From NCBI RefSeq assembly GCF_023276435.1, contig NZ_JALLPO010000007.1, forward strand, positions 171,909-235,908: a stretch of 64,000 nucleotides of DNA, written 5' to 3'. Source of the stretch: Sphaerisporangium perillae. Its GTDB lineage: Bacteria > Actinomycetota > Actinomycetes > Streptosporangiales > Streptosporangiaceae. The translations under genes were made by a program, and so were the position numbers. The notes beneath the pieces are model-generated. The model saw nothing but the letters and a program-made list of their open reading frames with translations, was not told the origin of the DNA and made no database searches. Below are positions 8,092 through 16,256 of the stretch, one piece after another (the first letter of the stretch is position 1; the number at the start of each line of letters is the position of its first letter).

Positions 8092-9063
8092 CTACCAGGC
8101 GTAGTCCTCCGGGGCTGTCTGGTGGCCGGGGAAGATCTCGTCCAGGCGGGCCAGGACCTTATCGTCGAGATGGACGTTCAGCGAGTCCAGGGCACTCTCC
8201 AGGTGCGCCAGGGTGCGGGGCCCGATGATGGGAGCCGTGACCTGGGGCCGGGTGAGCAGCCAGCCCAGGGCGACCGAGGCAGGCTCTGCGCCGAGTTCCG
8301 CGCAGAACGCCTCGTAGGCCTCGATCTGCGGCCGCTTACTTTCCAGGAGTTCCCTGTTCTGGTCCTGAAACCGGCGCTGGCCTTCGCTTTCCTTCTTCAG
8401 CACGCCGCCGAGCAGGCCGACCTGCAGCGGCGACCATGTCATCACGCCGAGGCCATAGTCCTCCGCTGCCGGGAGGACCTCAAGCTCGATGGTGCGTTCA
8501 AGGAGGTTGTAGAGCGACTGCTCACTGACCAGGCCGAGGAAGTGACGGGCCTTCGCGGTCTCTTGTGCCTTGGCGATGTGCCATCCGGCGAAGTTGGAAG
8601 ATCCCACATAGAGAATCTTTCCCTGTGCCCGCAGGGTCTCCATGCTCTCCCAGATCTCATCCCATGGGGCATCCCGGTCCACGTGATGCATCTGGTAAAG
8701 GTCGATGTAGTCGGTCTGCAGCCGGCGCAGCGAGGCCTCACACGCCCGCCGGATGCTGAGAGCCGACAGTCGCCCCTCATTCGGCCAGTCACCCATATCG
8801 TGGTACACCTTCGTCGCCAACACGGTCCGCTCCCGGCGACCACCGCCCTGGGCGAACCAGTTGCCGATGATCGTCTCAGTCACGCCCTTCCCCGCGGCCC
8901 CGCCGTAAACGTTGGCCGTGTCGAAGAAGTTGACGCCGAGCTCATGGGCCCGATCCATGATCGCAAACGAGTCGGCCTCGCTGGTGTACGGGCCGAAATT
9001 CACCGTCCCCAGGCACAGCCGGCTTACCTGCAAGCCGGTACGGCCTAGGCGTGTGTACTCCAT
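8092..9063 (-). CDS. Aldo/keto reductase
   Basis: A 323-residue NADPH-dependent reductase of the AKR (TIM barrel) superfamily. The catalytic tetrad is visible: D48 in FFDTANVYG, Y53, K85 in ATKVY and a His in QMHHVD (126-127). The phosphate-binding part SVALGWLLTRPQVTAPIIGPRTLAHLESAL is near the C-terminus. AGGAGAG precedes the ATG. The physiological carbonyl substrate is unknown. A duplicated 16-bp stretch lies directly upstream, and the gene has its own terminator, so it is probably transcribed alone or from read-through of the MFS gene 115 bases upstream. Confidence 0.9.
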   Translation of the reverse strand: MEYTRLGRTGLQVSRLCLGTVNFGPYTSEADSFAIMDRAHELGVNFFDTANVYGGAAGKGVTETIIGNWFAQGGGRRERTVLATKVYHDMGDWPNEGRLSALSIRRACEASLRRLQTDYIDLYQMHHVDRDAPWDEIWESMETLRAQGKILYVGSSNFAGWHIAKAQETAKARHFLGLVSEQSLYNLLERTIELEVLPAAEDYGLGVMTWSPLQVGLLGGVLKKESEGQRRFQDQNRELLESKRPQIEAYEAFCAELGAEPASVALGWLLTRPQVTAPIIGPRTLAHLESALDSLNVHLDDKVLARLDEIFPGHQTAPEDYAW

Positions 9064-9076
9064 GATTTCTCTCCTT

Positions 9077-9110
9077 TATGTGTGGGTGGGCCCGTATGTG
9101 TGGGTGGGCC
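9077..9110. repeat. Tandem 16-bp duplication upstream of aldo/keto reductase
   Basis: TATGTGTGGGTGGGCC occurs at 9077-9092 and again at 9095-9110, separated by CG, immediately in front of the ribosome site. It may be a leader duplication; no known motif is recognised. Confidence 0.6.
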
Positions 9111-9178
9111 TGCGCCCGGACCGGCGCGCCACGCTGGCACGCCGATCCGGGCGCGGTGGTTCGGACCACGTCATCCGC

Positions 9179-10468
9179 TCAGCTTGCCCCCTTGATGCGG
9201 TAGATGAAGACGGCACCGAGAACTGCGACCACCGCGCCGACGAGGTAGAGCAGGGAGTAGCCGCTGATCGCCGAGGTGCCCAGAGCGATGATTCCCGGCG
9301 CGATGGCGGGCGCGACGGACTGCGGGAGCGCGTTGGTGACCGCCCACACTCCGAGGTCTTTGCCGGTGTCGCTGCTCTGCGGGAGAAGTTCGGTGGCCAG
9401 CGCGAAGTCGACCGCGAAGAAGCCCCCGCCGCCGAAGCCGAGGATGGTGCTCGCGACGATGACCATCGAAGCGCTGGGAGCGAAGGCGATCATCGCGAGG
9501 GCCAGCGCCATGATGAGGGAGCCGGCGGCCGCGAACACCTTCCGGCGATGGAAGCGGTCGGACAGCGCGCCGATGAGAAAGCTGGAGGCGATCATGGCGA
9601 TCGCGGAGCCGAGGTTGGCGAGCACGATCGTGCCGGTGAGCTCGCCGCCCTTCAGGCCGAGTCGGCTGCCGAGCAGGTAGACCAGGTAGACCTGGATCCC
9701 GCTGTAGCTGAACATGATCGCGAACCGGCCGATCCACAGCCAGCCGAAGTCGGGGTGCTTGCGCGGGTTGAACACGAAGGTGAGCGCGAATTCCTTCAGA
9801 CTCAACCTCGCCGGGCGCTGGTCCAGTCTGCGGTCCCGCAGGGTCAGGGCGAAGAACGTCGCGAAGATGACCAGGATCAGGGCGGGGACGCCGAACCGGT
9901 AGGTGTAGCCGTCGAACGCGTTGACGACGACCGATCCGGTCAGCAGCGCCAGCGGCAGGCCGATCCCGATGAGCCCGGACACGAGTCCCCGCTGTCCGGG
10001 CGGGACCTGGTCCGCCACTGTCGCGTTGGCGGCCGACCACGCGGTGTTGAAGAAGATCTCGGTGAGGATCCAGCCCACTATCACCATCCACAGCGAGGTC
10101 GCCACGGCGATCAGCAGCAGGCTCAGCATGCCGCCGATCGCCCCCACGATGATCCAGGGCCGCCGCATGCCGAACCGGGAGGTGGTGCGGTCCGACAGGC
10201 GTCCCCCGAGCGGGGTGCAGATCATCGCGACGACGGCGCCGATCGCGGTGACCAGCCCGAAGGCACCCGCCGCGTGTTCGCTGCCGACCAGGGCTTGGAC
10301 CTTCAGCGGCAGCGTGAGCATGACGGGCGTGAGGATCGCCATGCACCAGCCGAAGTAGTACAGGGCCATGCCGGGGGCGTAGAGCTTACCTGGACCCTCC
10401 AGCAAGCGGGCACTCGTGCTTCCCCCCGGGGTTCCGGCACCCTGACGGAGGGGGTTCTCAGTGGTCAT
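9179..10468 (-). CDS. MFS transporter
   Basis: A 429-residue, roughly 12-helix permease. The first helix is GMALYYFGWCMAILTPVMLTLPL. The MFS signature between helices 2 and 3 is GGRLSDRTTSRFGMRRPWI, with its counterpart IGALSDRFHRRKVF in the second half. AAGGAGGT directly precedes the ATG at 10468. The substrate cannot be deduced. It lies downstream of the ADP-ribosylglycohydrolase-like gene on the same strand, 91 bases away, so import of a ribosyl or sugar compound is an attractive but unproven reading. Confidence 0.85.
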   Translation of the reverse strand: MTTENPLRQGAGTPGGSTSARLLEGPGKLYAPGMALYYFGWCMAILTPVMLTLPLKVQALVGSEHAAGAFGLVTAIGAVVAMICTPLGGRLSDRTTSRFGMRRPWIIVGAIGGMLSLLLIAVATSLWMVIVGWILTEIFFNTAWSAANATVADQVPPGQRGLVSGLIGIGLPLALLTGSVVVNAFDGYTYRFGVPALILVIFATFFALTLRDRRLDQRPARLSLKEFALTFVFNPRKHPDFGWLWIGRFAIMFSYSGIQVYLVYLLGSRLGLKGGELTGTIVLANLGSAIAMIASSFLIGALSDRFHRRKVFAAAGSLIMALALAMIAFAPSASMVIVASTILGFGGGGFFAVDFALATELLPQSSDTGKDLGVWAVTNALPQSVAPAIAPGIIALGTSAISGYSLLYLVGAVVAVLGAVFIYRIKGAS

Positions 10469-10559
10469 ATGGCGACCTCCTTGTCGTTCTACCCGGGTAG
10501 ATCCCGGAGCCGCTTGAATCGCGGTGAATCAGGCTGGTTACGGATGGATCGGCCAGGTG

Positions 10560-11894
10560 CTAGGTCGTGTGAGCCTCGGCGATCGCGACCGTCCGCTCGG
10601 CGAGCGAGGAGATCGAGAGGTCCCAGAACCCGAAGACGCCGCTACGGCAGCGATCCTCGAGGGGGTCTACCAAAGACTCGGGAAGCCCGGAGGCGCCAAG
10701 GAACGCTCCAGCCCACGCCCCCGCGGTGGCGCCGATCGAGTCGGTGTCGAGCCCGGCCTGTACGGCCAGTCCGACTGTCTCGCCGAACCGCCCACCGCCC
10801 CAGAGAAGAGCCGCTGTGAGCGCGCCAGCGTTGTTGATCGTGTGTACCCAGCTCATCTCGCTGTGCCGCGCATGCAGCTTGTCCAGGCATTTCTCCCAGT
10901 CCATGCCTGCCCGGAAATCCCCCAGCACGGTCCCGATCTCGATTGCGAGCCGCGAGGACGCGGGCACGTGCCGGAGTGACTCCGCAACCGACTCCTCTGG
11001 TGTGGCGGCGGTGAACGCCGACGAGACCAGCGCCGCTGCCCACATCTCGCCGTAGATCCCGTTGGCCCGGTGGCTCAGCGAGGCGTCCTCATAGGACAGC
11101 AGCGCGGCCTGCCTGGGATGCCCGGGGGCGACGAAACCGAAGATGTCCGCGCGGATGAGCGCGCCGATCCACTCCCGGTACGGGTTGTGGTATTCCCCTG
11201 CCTCGGCGAGCGGCACCTCGCGGACGAGGTTCTGGTAGGTGGCCCGCTCGGCGGTGAAGACTTCGTACACGGGCAAGCGGGAGAGCCACTCGCCCGCCAC
11301 GTCGCGTGCCGTGTACGCGCTGCCGTAGGTCTCGAGGAGGTGCAGGCCCAGCACCGTGTAGTCGATGTCGTCGTCCCGGGCCGATCCGTGGACACGCCCC
11401 GCCGTCACGCCCTCGAAGCCCCACCTGCCGAGCTGCTCGCGCTCGGCGATGTCGTCGAAGGGCACATAGCCCGTGAGTGGATAGGCCTTCTTGGCCAGCA
11501 GGTACGCGCGGATCGACTCCCGGGTGGGGCCGATCTCGAAGGGTTTCCCCATCATGTTGCCGATGATCCGGCCGCTCCAGGCGCCCAGGATCCGGTCGTG
11601 AAGGCGGTCGGCGGGTACCGTCCGCGGCCCCTGATCCTGCGGGAGCCCCGCCACGATCTCCTTGAGTGCCGAGGTCTCGGTGTACGGCCAGTCCGCGACC
11701 CGTGGCCGCGCGAGGATCTCCCGGTGAAGCTCCAGCAGCCCCATCTCGTCGTCAGGCGACAACGACTCCAGGCGTGGCCGCAGACCGGTCACGTCGTGGC
11801 CCGACTCGGCGGCCTGCTGCAGCTCGTTCCTGGCCAGAGCCCACGGTTCCTGTGTGAGGGCTGAGGACCTCTCGGCATCGGATATGTATTCCAT
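10560..11894 (-). CDS. ADP-ribosylglycohydrolase family protein
   Basis: A 444-residue protein from the ATG at 11894, with GAGGAG five bases upstream. The C-terminal two thirds carry the ADP-ribosylglycohydrolase (DraG-like) pattern. GAWSGRIIGNMMGKPFE opens the domain. SARDDDIDYTVLGLHLL provides the first metal-binding acidic cluster, and AVQAGLDTDSIGATAGAWAGAFLG the second (D-T-D-S). The N-terminal 100 residues are an unrecognised helical extension. Such proteins remove ADP-ribose from proteins or hydrolyse related N-glycosidic bonds. It heads a leftward run with the MFS transporter and aldo/keto reductase. Confidence 0.85.
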   Translation of the reverse strand: MEYISDAERSSALTQEPWALARNELQQAAESGHDVTGLRPRLESLSPDDEMGLLELHREILARPRVADWPYTETSALKEIVAGLPQDQGPRTVPADRLHDRILGAWSGRIIGNMMGKPFEIGPTRESIRAYLLAKKAYPLTGYVPFDDIAEREQLGRWGFEGVTAGRVHGSARDDDIDYTVLGLHLLETYGSAYTARDVAGEWLSRLPVYEVFTAERATYQNLVREVPLAEAGEYHNPYREWIGALIRADIFGFVAPGHPRQAALLSYEDASLSHRANGIYGEMWAAALVSSAFTAATPEESVAESLRHVPASSRLAIEIGTVLGDFRAGMDWEKCLDKLHARHSEMSWVHTINNAGALTAALLWGGGRFGETVGLAVQAGLDTDSIGATAGAWAGAFLGASGLPESLVDPLEDRCRSGVFGFWDLSISSLAERTVAIAEAHTT

Positions 11895-11986
11895 ACCGCT
11901 CCTCGTTGAGTTCACGGACGTCCGAGCCATTCCGGACGGCCCTGGTTCCATGTCGTTCCCGCCTACATATGCGGGGCGGAACCGGG

Positions 11987-13159
11987 CTAGAGCGCTGCGT
12001 AAAGCGCCGTCTCGTAGTCCAGGTAAAGCTGGAGCGCCTCCGGGGTGATGAAGGGCAGCGAGTTGCTGTAGATCGAGGCGCAGATTCCGCTGGCGCGGTC
12101 AATCCAGAAGTGCGTGTTGAACAGCCCGGCCCACGCACCGGTGCCGGCCCGGCGGCGCCCGGGCAGGTCGGCGGTGTTGAGCAGGAGCCCGTAGCCCCAT
12201 TTGTAGCCGGGGCCGAGGTTGAGCGGGCCGCTGGAAGCCGGGTCGGCGGCCGGGATTTCGGCCGGGAAGTCGAGCTCGCCGATCTGGTTGCGGAACGCCT
12301 CGTCGACCGTCTTGCCGCTGAGGATCCGGGCGCCATTCAACTCGCCGCCGCGCAGCAGGGCCTGCTCGAACCTGGCGAAGTCGCGCGGCGTCGAGTACAG
12401 GCCGTGGCCGTCGACCCACCAGTCCGGGTCGGTGCGGTTGATGATGTCGCCGGCGTCGGACCAGTCGCCGCTGCCGTCCTTGACGTGCACGGCGGCGAAG
12501 GTGGCCATCTGGTCGGCTGTCAGCGCGACCGACGTGTTGTCCATGCCGAGCGGCCCGGTGACGCCTTCCTTGACCACAGCGTCGAGCCCCTTGCCGGTGA
12601 CCGCCTCGACCACCCGTCCGAGCCAGTCGGTGTTGACGCCGTAGACGAACCTGCTGCCGGGGTCGGCGACCATCGGCACCTTGAACGCATCGAGCCGGCC
12701 GGGCACGACGTCGGGCCGGCCGGTGACCTTCTCATACGTGGCGATGTCCTCGTTCCAGAACCAGTAGGCGAGACCGGAGGTGTGGGTGACCAGGTGCCGG
12801 ACAGTGGCCCGGCTTGCCGGCGCGCGCAGCCGCGGTGTGTCCCCGTCGAACCCCTCCAGCACCTTGACCTCGGCGAACTCGGGACAGTAGCTGTCGACCG
12901 TAGCGTCAAGGTCGAGGCTGCCCTGTTCCACCAGCTGCAACGCGGCCACGGTGACGATCATCTTGGTCATCGACATGAGGGCGAACTCGGTGCCGGCCGT
13001 GACCTCACCGTCTTGACCGGCCACGCGCGGCCCGAAGCCGGCCTCGTAAAAGACGCCATCGGCGTCCGCAGCGATCGCGGCTACGTGCGGTACCACGCCG
13101 GCATCCACAGCGCCCTTGAGCACCCGATCAATCGCTGCACGGTTTATGGACCGGTTCAC
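11987..13159 (-). CDS. Serine hydrolase, beta-lactamase/EstB family
   Basis: A 390-residue enzyme of the same superfamily as the 4011-5150 gene, but only distantly similar. The S-x-x-K motif is MSMTKM in FALMSMTKMIVTVAAL. The Y-x-N motif is RFVYGVNTDWLGRVVE, and a THTSGLAYWFW block lies in between. No signal peptide is apparent. It is transcribed leftwards behind a damaged TPP-enzyme gene and could belong to the same GntR-controlled unit. Esterase or lactonase activity is the usual finding for this family; the substrate is unknown. Confidence 0.85.
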   Translation of the reverse strand: MNRSINRAAIDRVLKGAVDAGVVPHVAAIAADADGVFYEAGFGPRVAGQDGEVTAGTEFALMSMTKMIVTVAALQLVEQGSLDLDATVDSYCPEFAEVKVLEGFDGDTPRLRAPASRATVRHLVTHTSGLAYWFWNEDIATYEKVTGRPDVVPGRLDAFKVPMVADPGSRFVYGVNTDWLGRVVEAVTGKGLDAVVKEGVTGPLGMDNTSVALTADQMATFAAVHVKDGSGDWSDAGDIINRTDPDWWVDGHGLYSTPRDFARFEQALLRGGELNGARILSGKTVDEAFRNQIGELDFPAEIPAADPASSGPLNLGPGYKWGYGLLLNTADLPGRRRAGTGAWAGLFNTHFWIDRASGICASIYSNSLPFITPEALQLYLDYETALYAAL

Positions 13160-13234
13160 CGGCCCACCTCCCTCGCATCATCGGCTAGGTATATCCAGGA
13201 CGCGCCCCGCGCGTCGCACCGGCGGTCGGCCGGT

Positions 13235-13522
13235 TCAGACTCCCGGCAGGTGGGCGGCGACCACCGCGGAGCGGCTGGTGCACGAGCCTCCGCCGCTGCC
13301 GATCAGCGACCCGGGGCGGTTGGCCCGCAGGTGCTCGGCGACGACCGGGAAGTTGGTGATGGCCTTGGTCAGGAACAGAGCGTCCTCACCGGCGAGTGCG
13401 TCGCGCACGCAGGCGGTCAGGTACTGCGGCGTGATCACGCCGTTGTCCGGCCGCTCGCGGATGCCGGCTTCGGCCAGTGCTTCGAGGAATGCCGCGCTCG
13501 TGCTGTAGTAGCGGTCCCCCAT
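13235..13522 (-). pseudogene. Gutted thiamine-pyrophosphate enzyme (acetolactate-synthase-like)
   Basis: A 95-codon ORF with GGAGGGG before its ATG. Residues 1-22 (YYSTSAAFLEALAEAGI) look like the N-terminus of a TPP-dependent decarboxylase or acetolactate-synthase-like enzyme. Residues 29-77 (ITPQYLTACVRDAL...FPVVAEHLRANRPGSLIGSGGG) match the middle-to-late part of the same family. About 350 residues appear to be missing between them, and the TPP-binding end is gone. It is therefore a deletion remnant. The promoter region still carries the GntR motif shared with the hpa-type operon, so the intact ancestor was probably part of that regulon. Confidence 0.7.
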
Positions 13523-13895
13523 GGGTCGGACCCCTCCGTTCCAGGTGTACGTGCCAGCGGCACCTGGCTAGCCGATGCCGCGGCTGCCCCGGGCCGGGGG
13601 CTGATGCACCGCAGCGAGCTGCGGCGGATCCGTTTTGAGCACCGTATATGATTTGGTATACATGTCAATACCTTGCCGTGTCCGCCTCAAGGCCTCGCCG
13701 CCGACGGCCAGGAAGACCCGGCGGGCCCGGCTCGCCACAACGGGAACGTGGCAAGCCTTGGGTCGTCGCGCTCGCATGCCCTGTGCGGGGACACCGAAGC
13801 CGGGCTTGTGAGGGGCGCGAATCTCGTGGCCGGGAACGTCCGCCACTACGCCTCACCGGCAAGGAGGCGGATGTCCTTGCATACGCCGGGTCACG
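13523..13895. other. Intergenic stretch between TPP remnant and GntR gene
   Basis: About 370 bases without a convincing gene. It holds one GntR-type operator-like site at 13643-13663. The remainder has open frames on both strands but no ribosome sites or recognisable protein features. Confidence 0.5.
13643..13663. promoter_or_regulatory. GntR operator-like site 1
   Basis: CGTATATGAT followed by TTGGTATACATG, containing two partly symmetrical GTATAY elements. It shares CGTATATG with the sites at 14610 and 14755. It lies upstream of the leftward TPP-enzyme remnant and serine hydrolase genes. Confidence 0.5.
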
Positions 13896-14603
13896 CTATG
13901 GCTGGTGCCGGATGAACGCGTCGAGCGTGGCGAGCTTGTGGGCGCGCGCCGCCTGCTCGATCTTCTGCTCCGAAGCGCGGGACTCGATGAGGTCAAGGAG
14001 CTGGTCATGCTCGGCCACGGACGCGCGTGCCCGTCCGGGGACGAAGACGAACGAGGACCGGCGGATCAGCGCCATCTGGCTCCATTCCCGCTTCACCAGC
14101 CCGCACAGGCGCGGGTTGGGGCAGGCGCTGCACAGCAACCGGTGGAACTCCTCGTTGAGCTGCGTGAACGCGACGGGATCGAACGCCGCGATGCTGGCCC
14201 GCATCCGCTCGTTGACCTCGCGCGCCTCGCGCAGCGTCCGCGCCGCCAGGTGCGGCGCGGCAAGCGCGGTCGCGGCTGCCTCGACGATCGCCAGCACCTG
14301 CATGGTGTGCCAGTACTGGTCCGGGTCGATGCTGGCCACGCTGGCGCCGAGGTTGCGGGTGAAGACGACGTATCCCTCAGACTCCAAGCGGCGGATCGCC
14401 TCGCGCACCGGCACCGCGCTGACCGACAGCTCACGGGCGAGTTGGTCGAGGACGAGACGGAACCCGGGCCCGTAAGTGCCGTCCTCGATGCGGTCCTTGA
14501 TGATCCGGTACGCCCGCTCGGCCTTCGACGAGGCGGCCGGGCTCGCTGCTTCGCCGGTCGTCGTGAGAGTGTCACGGGACCGGGCTGCCTGCTGTCGTGC
14601 CAC
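13896..14603 (-). CDS. GntR-family (FCD) transcriptional regulator
   Basis: A 235-residue regulator from the GTG at 14603. Residues about 30-90 are the winged helix: AYRIIKDRIEDGTYGPGFRLVLDQLARELSVSAVPVREAIRRLESEGYVVFTRNLGASV. The C-terminal FCD-type ligand domain follows, with metal-site histidines in NEEFHRLLCSACPN and SVAEHDQLLDLIE. The operator-like ATCGTATATG lies seven bases upstream of the start codon, so it is probably autoregulated. It is divergent from the FAA-RraA gene, whose start overlaps a second copy. Repression of the meta-cleavage operon, relieved by an aromatic or ring-cleavage metabolite, is the likely role. Confidence 0.85.
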   Translation of the reverse strand: MARQQAARSRDTLTTTGEAASPAASSKAERAYRIIKDRIEDGTYGPGFRLVLDQLARELSVSAVPVREAIRRLESEGYVVFTRNLGASVASIDPDQYWHTMQVLAIVEAAATALAAPHLAARTLREAREVNERMRASIAAFDPVAFTQLNEEFHRLLCSACPNPRLCGLVKREWSQMALIRRSSFVFVPGRARASVAEHDQLLDLIESRASEQKIEQAARAHKLATLDAFIRHQP

Positions 14604-14609
14604 ACATCT

Positions 14610-14619
14610 ATCGTATATG
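14610..14619. promoter_or_regulatory. GntR operator-like site 2
   Basis: ATCGTATATG immediately upstream of the GntR start codon, matching sites 1 and 3. The position fits autorepression. Confidence 0.5.
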
Positions 14620-14754
14620 TTGCCGTTGACGTTACGACCCCGCTTCGGGTCCTGCCGAACCATCGCGCCGTCCCTCGGCTGAACGGCGGCTACCCCGGCG
14701 AGGGCGGGCCGGCCCGACACCGCATGTCACCCTTCCCGCCACAATGGTGCAGAC

Positions 14755-14766
14755 ATCGTATATGAT
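14755..14766. promoter_or_regulatory. GntR operator-like site 3
   Basis: ATCGTATATGAT is a near-perfect palindrome of the ATC-RTATAY-GAT type, a few bases before the start of the first catabolic gene. It is the best-formed of the three sites. Confidence 0.55.
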
Positions 14767-14773
14767 GTCATCT

Positions 14774-16234
14774 ATGACCATGCCTCTGCCCGCGGTGCCG
14801 AGCAAGATCATCGCAGTTCATCTCAACTACCGGTCCCGTGCCGAGCAGCGCGGGCGCGTGCCTAAGTTCCCGTCGTACTTCCTTAAGCCGCCGTCGTCGT
14901 TGGCGGGGCCCGGCGATCGAGTGGTCCGGCCGGCGGGGTGCGAGCTGCTGGCGTTCGAGGGAGAGATCGCCCTGGTGATCGGCGAGCGAACCCGGAGTGT
15001 CTCGCCGGAGCAGGGCTGGGCCCAGGTCCGCTGGGTGACGGCAGCCAACGATCTCGGCGTCTACGATCTGCGGTATGCCGACCGCGGCTCCAATCTGCGG
15101 TCCAAGGGGGCGGACGGCTTCACCCCGGTCGGTCCAGAACTGATCGATGCGCGTGACCTTGACCCGGCGGCGCTGCGGCTGCGCACCTGGGTGAACGGCG
15201 AGCTGGTCCAGCAGGATGACACCGCCAACCTGCTGTTCCCCTTCGGGCAGCTCGTGGCCGACCTGTCCCGGATGATGACGCTGTACCCCGGGGACCTCAT
15301 CCTCACCGGAACGCCGGCGGGCTCGTCGGTGCTGCAGCCCGGCGACATCGTCGAGGTAGAGGTGGACGGCAGTGGCCGGTCGACCGGCCGGCTGCGCACC
15401 GCCGTGGCCGCCGCCGATGATGAGCTGCCTGGCTACGGCGCGATGCCGCGGGCTGACGAGCGGACCGTCGCCGAGGCGTACGGCCGGCCAACGACGCCCG
15501 CGGTCGGTCTGCTGACCGAGGAGCTGCGCAGCGTCGCGACCGCGACGCTGGCCAGCCAGCTCCGCTCCCGCGGCCTGCAGGGCACAGTGATCGACGGGGT
15601 GCACCCGGTGCGGCCAGGCGCGCGGCTCGCGGGGGTGGCCCGCACCCTGCGGTACGTCCCGCTGCGCGAGGACCTGTTCGCCGCCCACGGCACCGGGATG
15701 AACGCGCAGAAGCGCGCGATCGAGCAGATCGGCCCGGACGAGGTGCTGATCATGGAGGCGCGCGGCGCCCGCGACGCGGGCACGATCGGCGACATCTTGG
15801 CGCTGCGCGCTCAGGTCCGCGGCGCAGCCGGGATCGTCACCGACGGCGCTGCACGGGACAGCGCCGCCCTGCGGGAACTGGACATCCCCGTCTTCTGCGC
15901 GGCCAGCCACCCGGCCGTGCTCGGCCGACGGCACGTGCCATGGGAGATCGACGCGGTGGTCGCGTGCGGCGGCGCGACCGTGGTTCCAGGCGACCTGGTG
16001 ATCGGCGACGACGATGGGGTGGTTGTGCTGCCGGCCGACATCGCCGCGGAGGTAGTCGCCGCGGCGGTGGAGCAGGAGCGCCAGGAAAGGTTCATCACCG
16101 AGCAGGTCAAGGCCGGCGAATCCATTGACGGACTGTACCCGCTCGGAGACCGGTGGCGGGCCGCGTACCAGCGCTGGCTCGCAGGTCAGGGAACGCAAGG
16201 AACGCGGACATCAGAAGGCAGCGGGAACCAGTGA
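14774..16234 (+). CDS. Fused fumarylacetoacetate-hydrolase domain / RraA-type aldolase domain
   Basis: A 486-residue bifunctional protein. Residues about 1-215 form a fumarylacetoacetate hydrolase fold (HpaG-like). It has KIIAVHLNYRSRA at the start, metal ligands within CELLAFEGEIALVIGERTR, and LYPGDLILTGTPAGSSVLQPGDIVEVEVDG at the end. Residues about 240-440 are an RraA / 4-hydroxy-4-methyl-2-oxoglutarate aldolase-like domain with GARDAGTIGDILALRAQVRGAAGIVTDGAARD and VVPGDLVIGDDDGVVVLPA. In homoprotocatechuate degradation these would supply decarboxylation/isomerisation and retro-aldol steps. The ATG at 14774 is preferred because the operator ends just before it. There is no Shine-Dalgarno, so the mRNA may be leaderless. 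Confidence 0.85.
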   Translation: MTMPLPAVPSKIIAVHLNYRSRAEQRGRVPKFPSYFLKPPSSLAGPGDRVVRPAGCELLAFEGEIALVIGERTRSVSPEQGWAQVRWVTAANDLGVYDLRYADRGSNLRSKGADGFTPVGPELIDARDLDPAALRLRTWVNGELVQQDDTANLLFPFGQLVADLSRMMTLYPGDLILTGTPAGSSVLQPGDIVEVEVDGSGRSTGRLRTAVAAADDELPGYGAMPRADERTVAEAYGRPTTPAVGLLTEELRSVATATLASQLRSRGLQGTVIDGVHPVRPGARLAGVARTLRYVPLREDLFAAHGTGMNAQKRAIEQIGPDEVLIMEARGARDAGTIGDILALRAQVRGAAGIVTDGAARDSAALRELDIPVFCAASHPAVLGRRHVPWEIDAVVACGGATVVPGDLVIGDDDGVVVLPADIAAEVVAAAVEQERQERFITEQVKAGESIDGLYPLGDRWRAAYQRWLAGQGTQGTRTSEGSGNQ

Positions 16235-16256
16235 TCGGACGGAAGGAGCAGCACGG

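Noticed and set aside
8912..10819. 635-codon plus-strand frame over the MFS transporter gene
   Set aside because: Antisense shadow: charged low-complexity product, no domain, and the opposite strand encodes a clear 12-helix permease with an ideal ribosome site.
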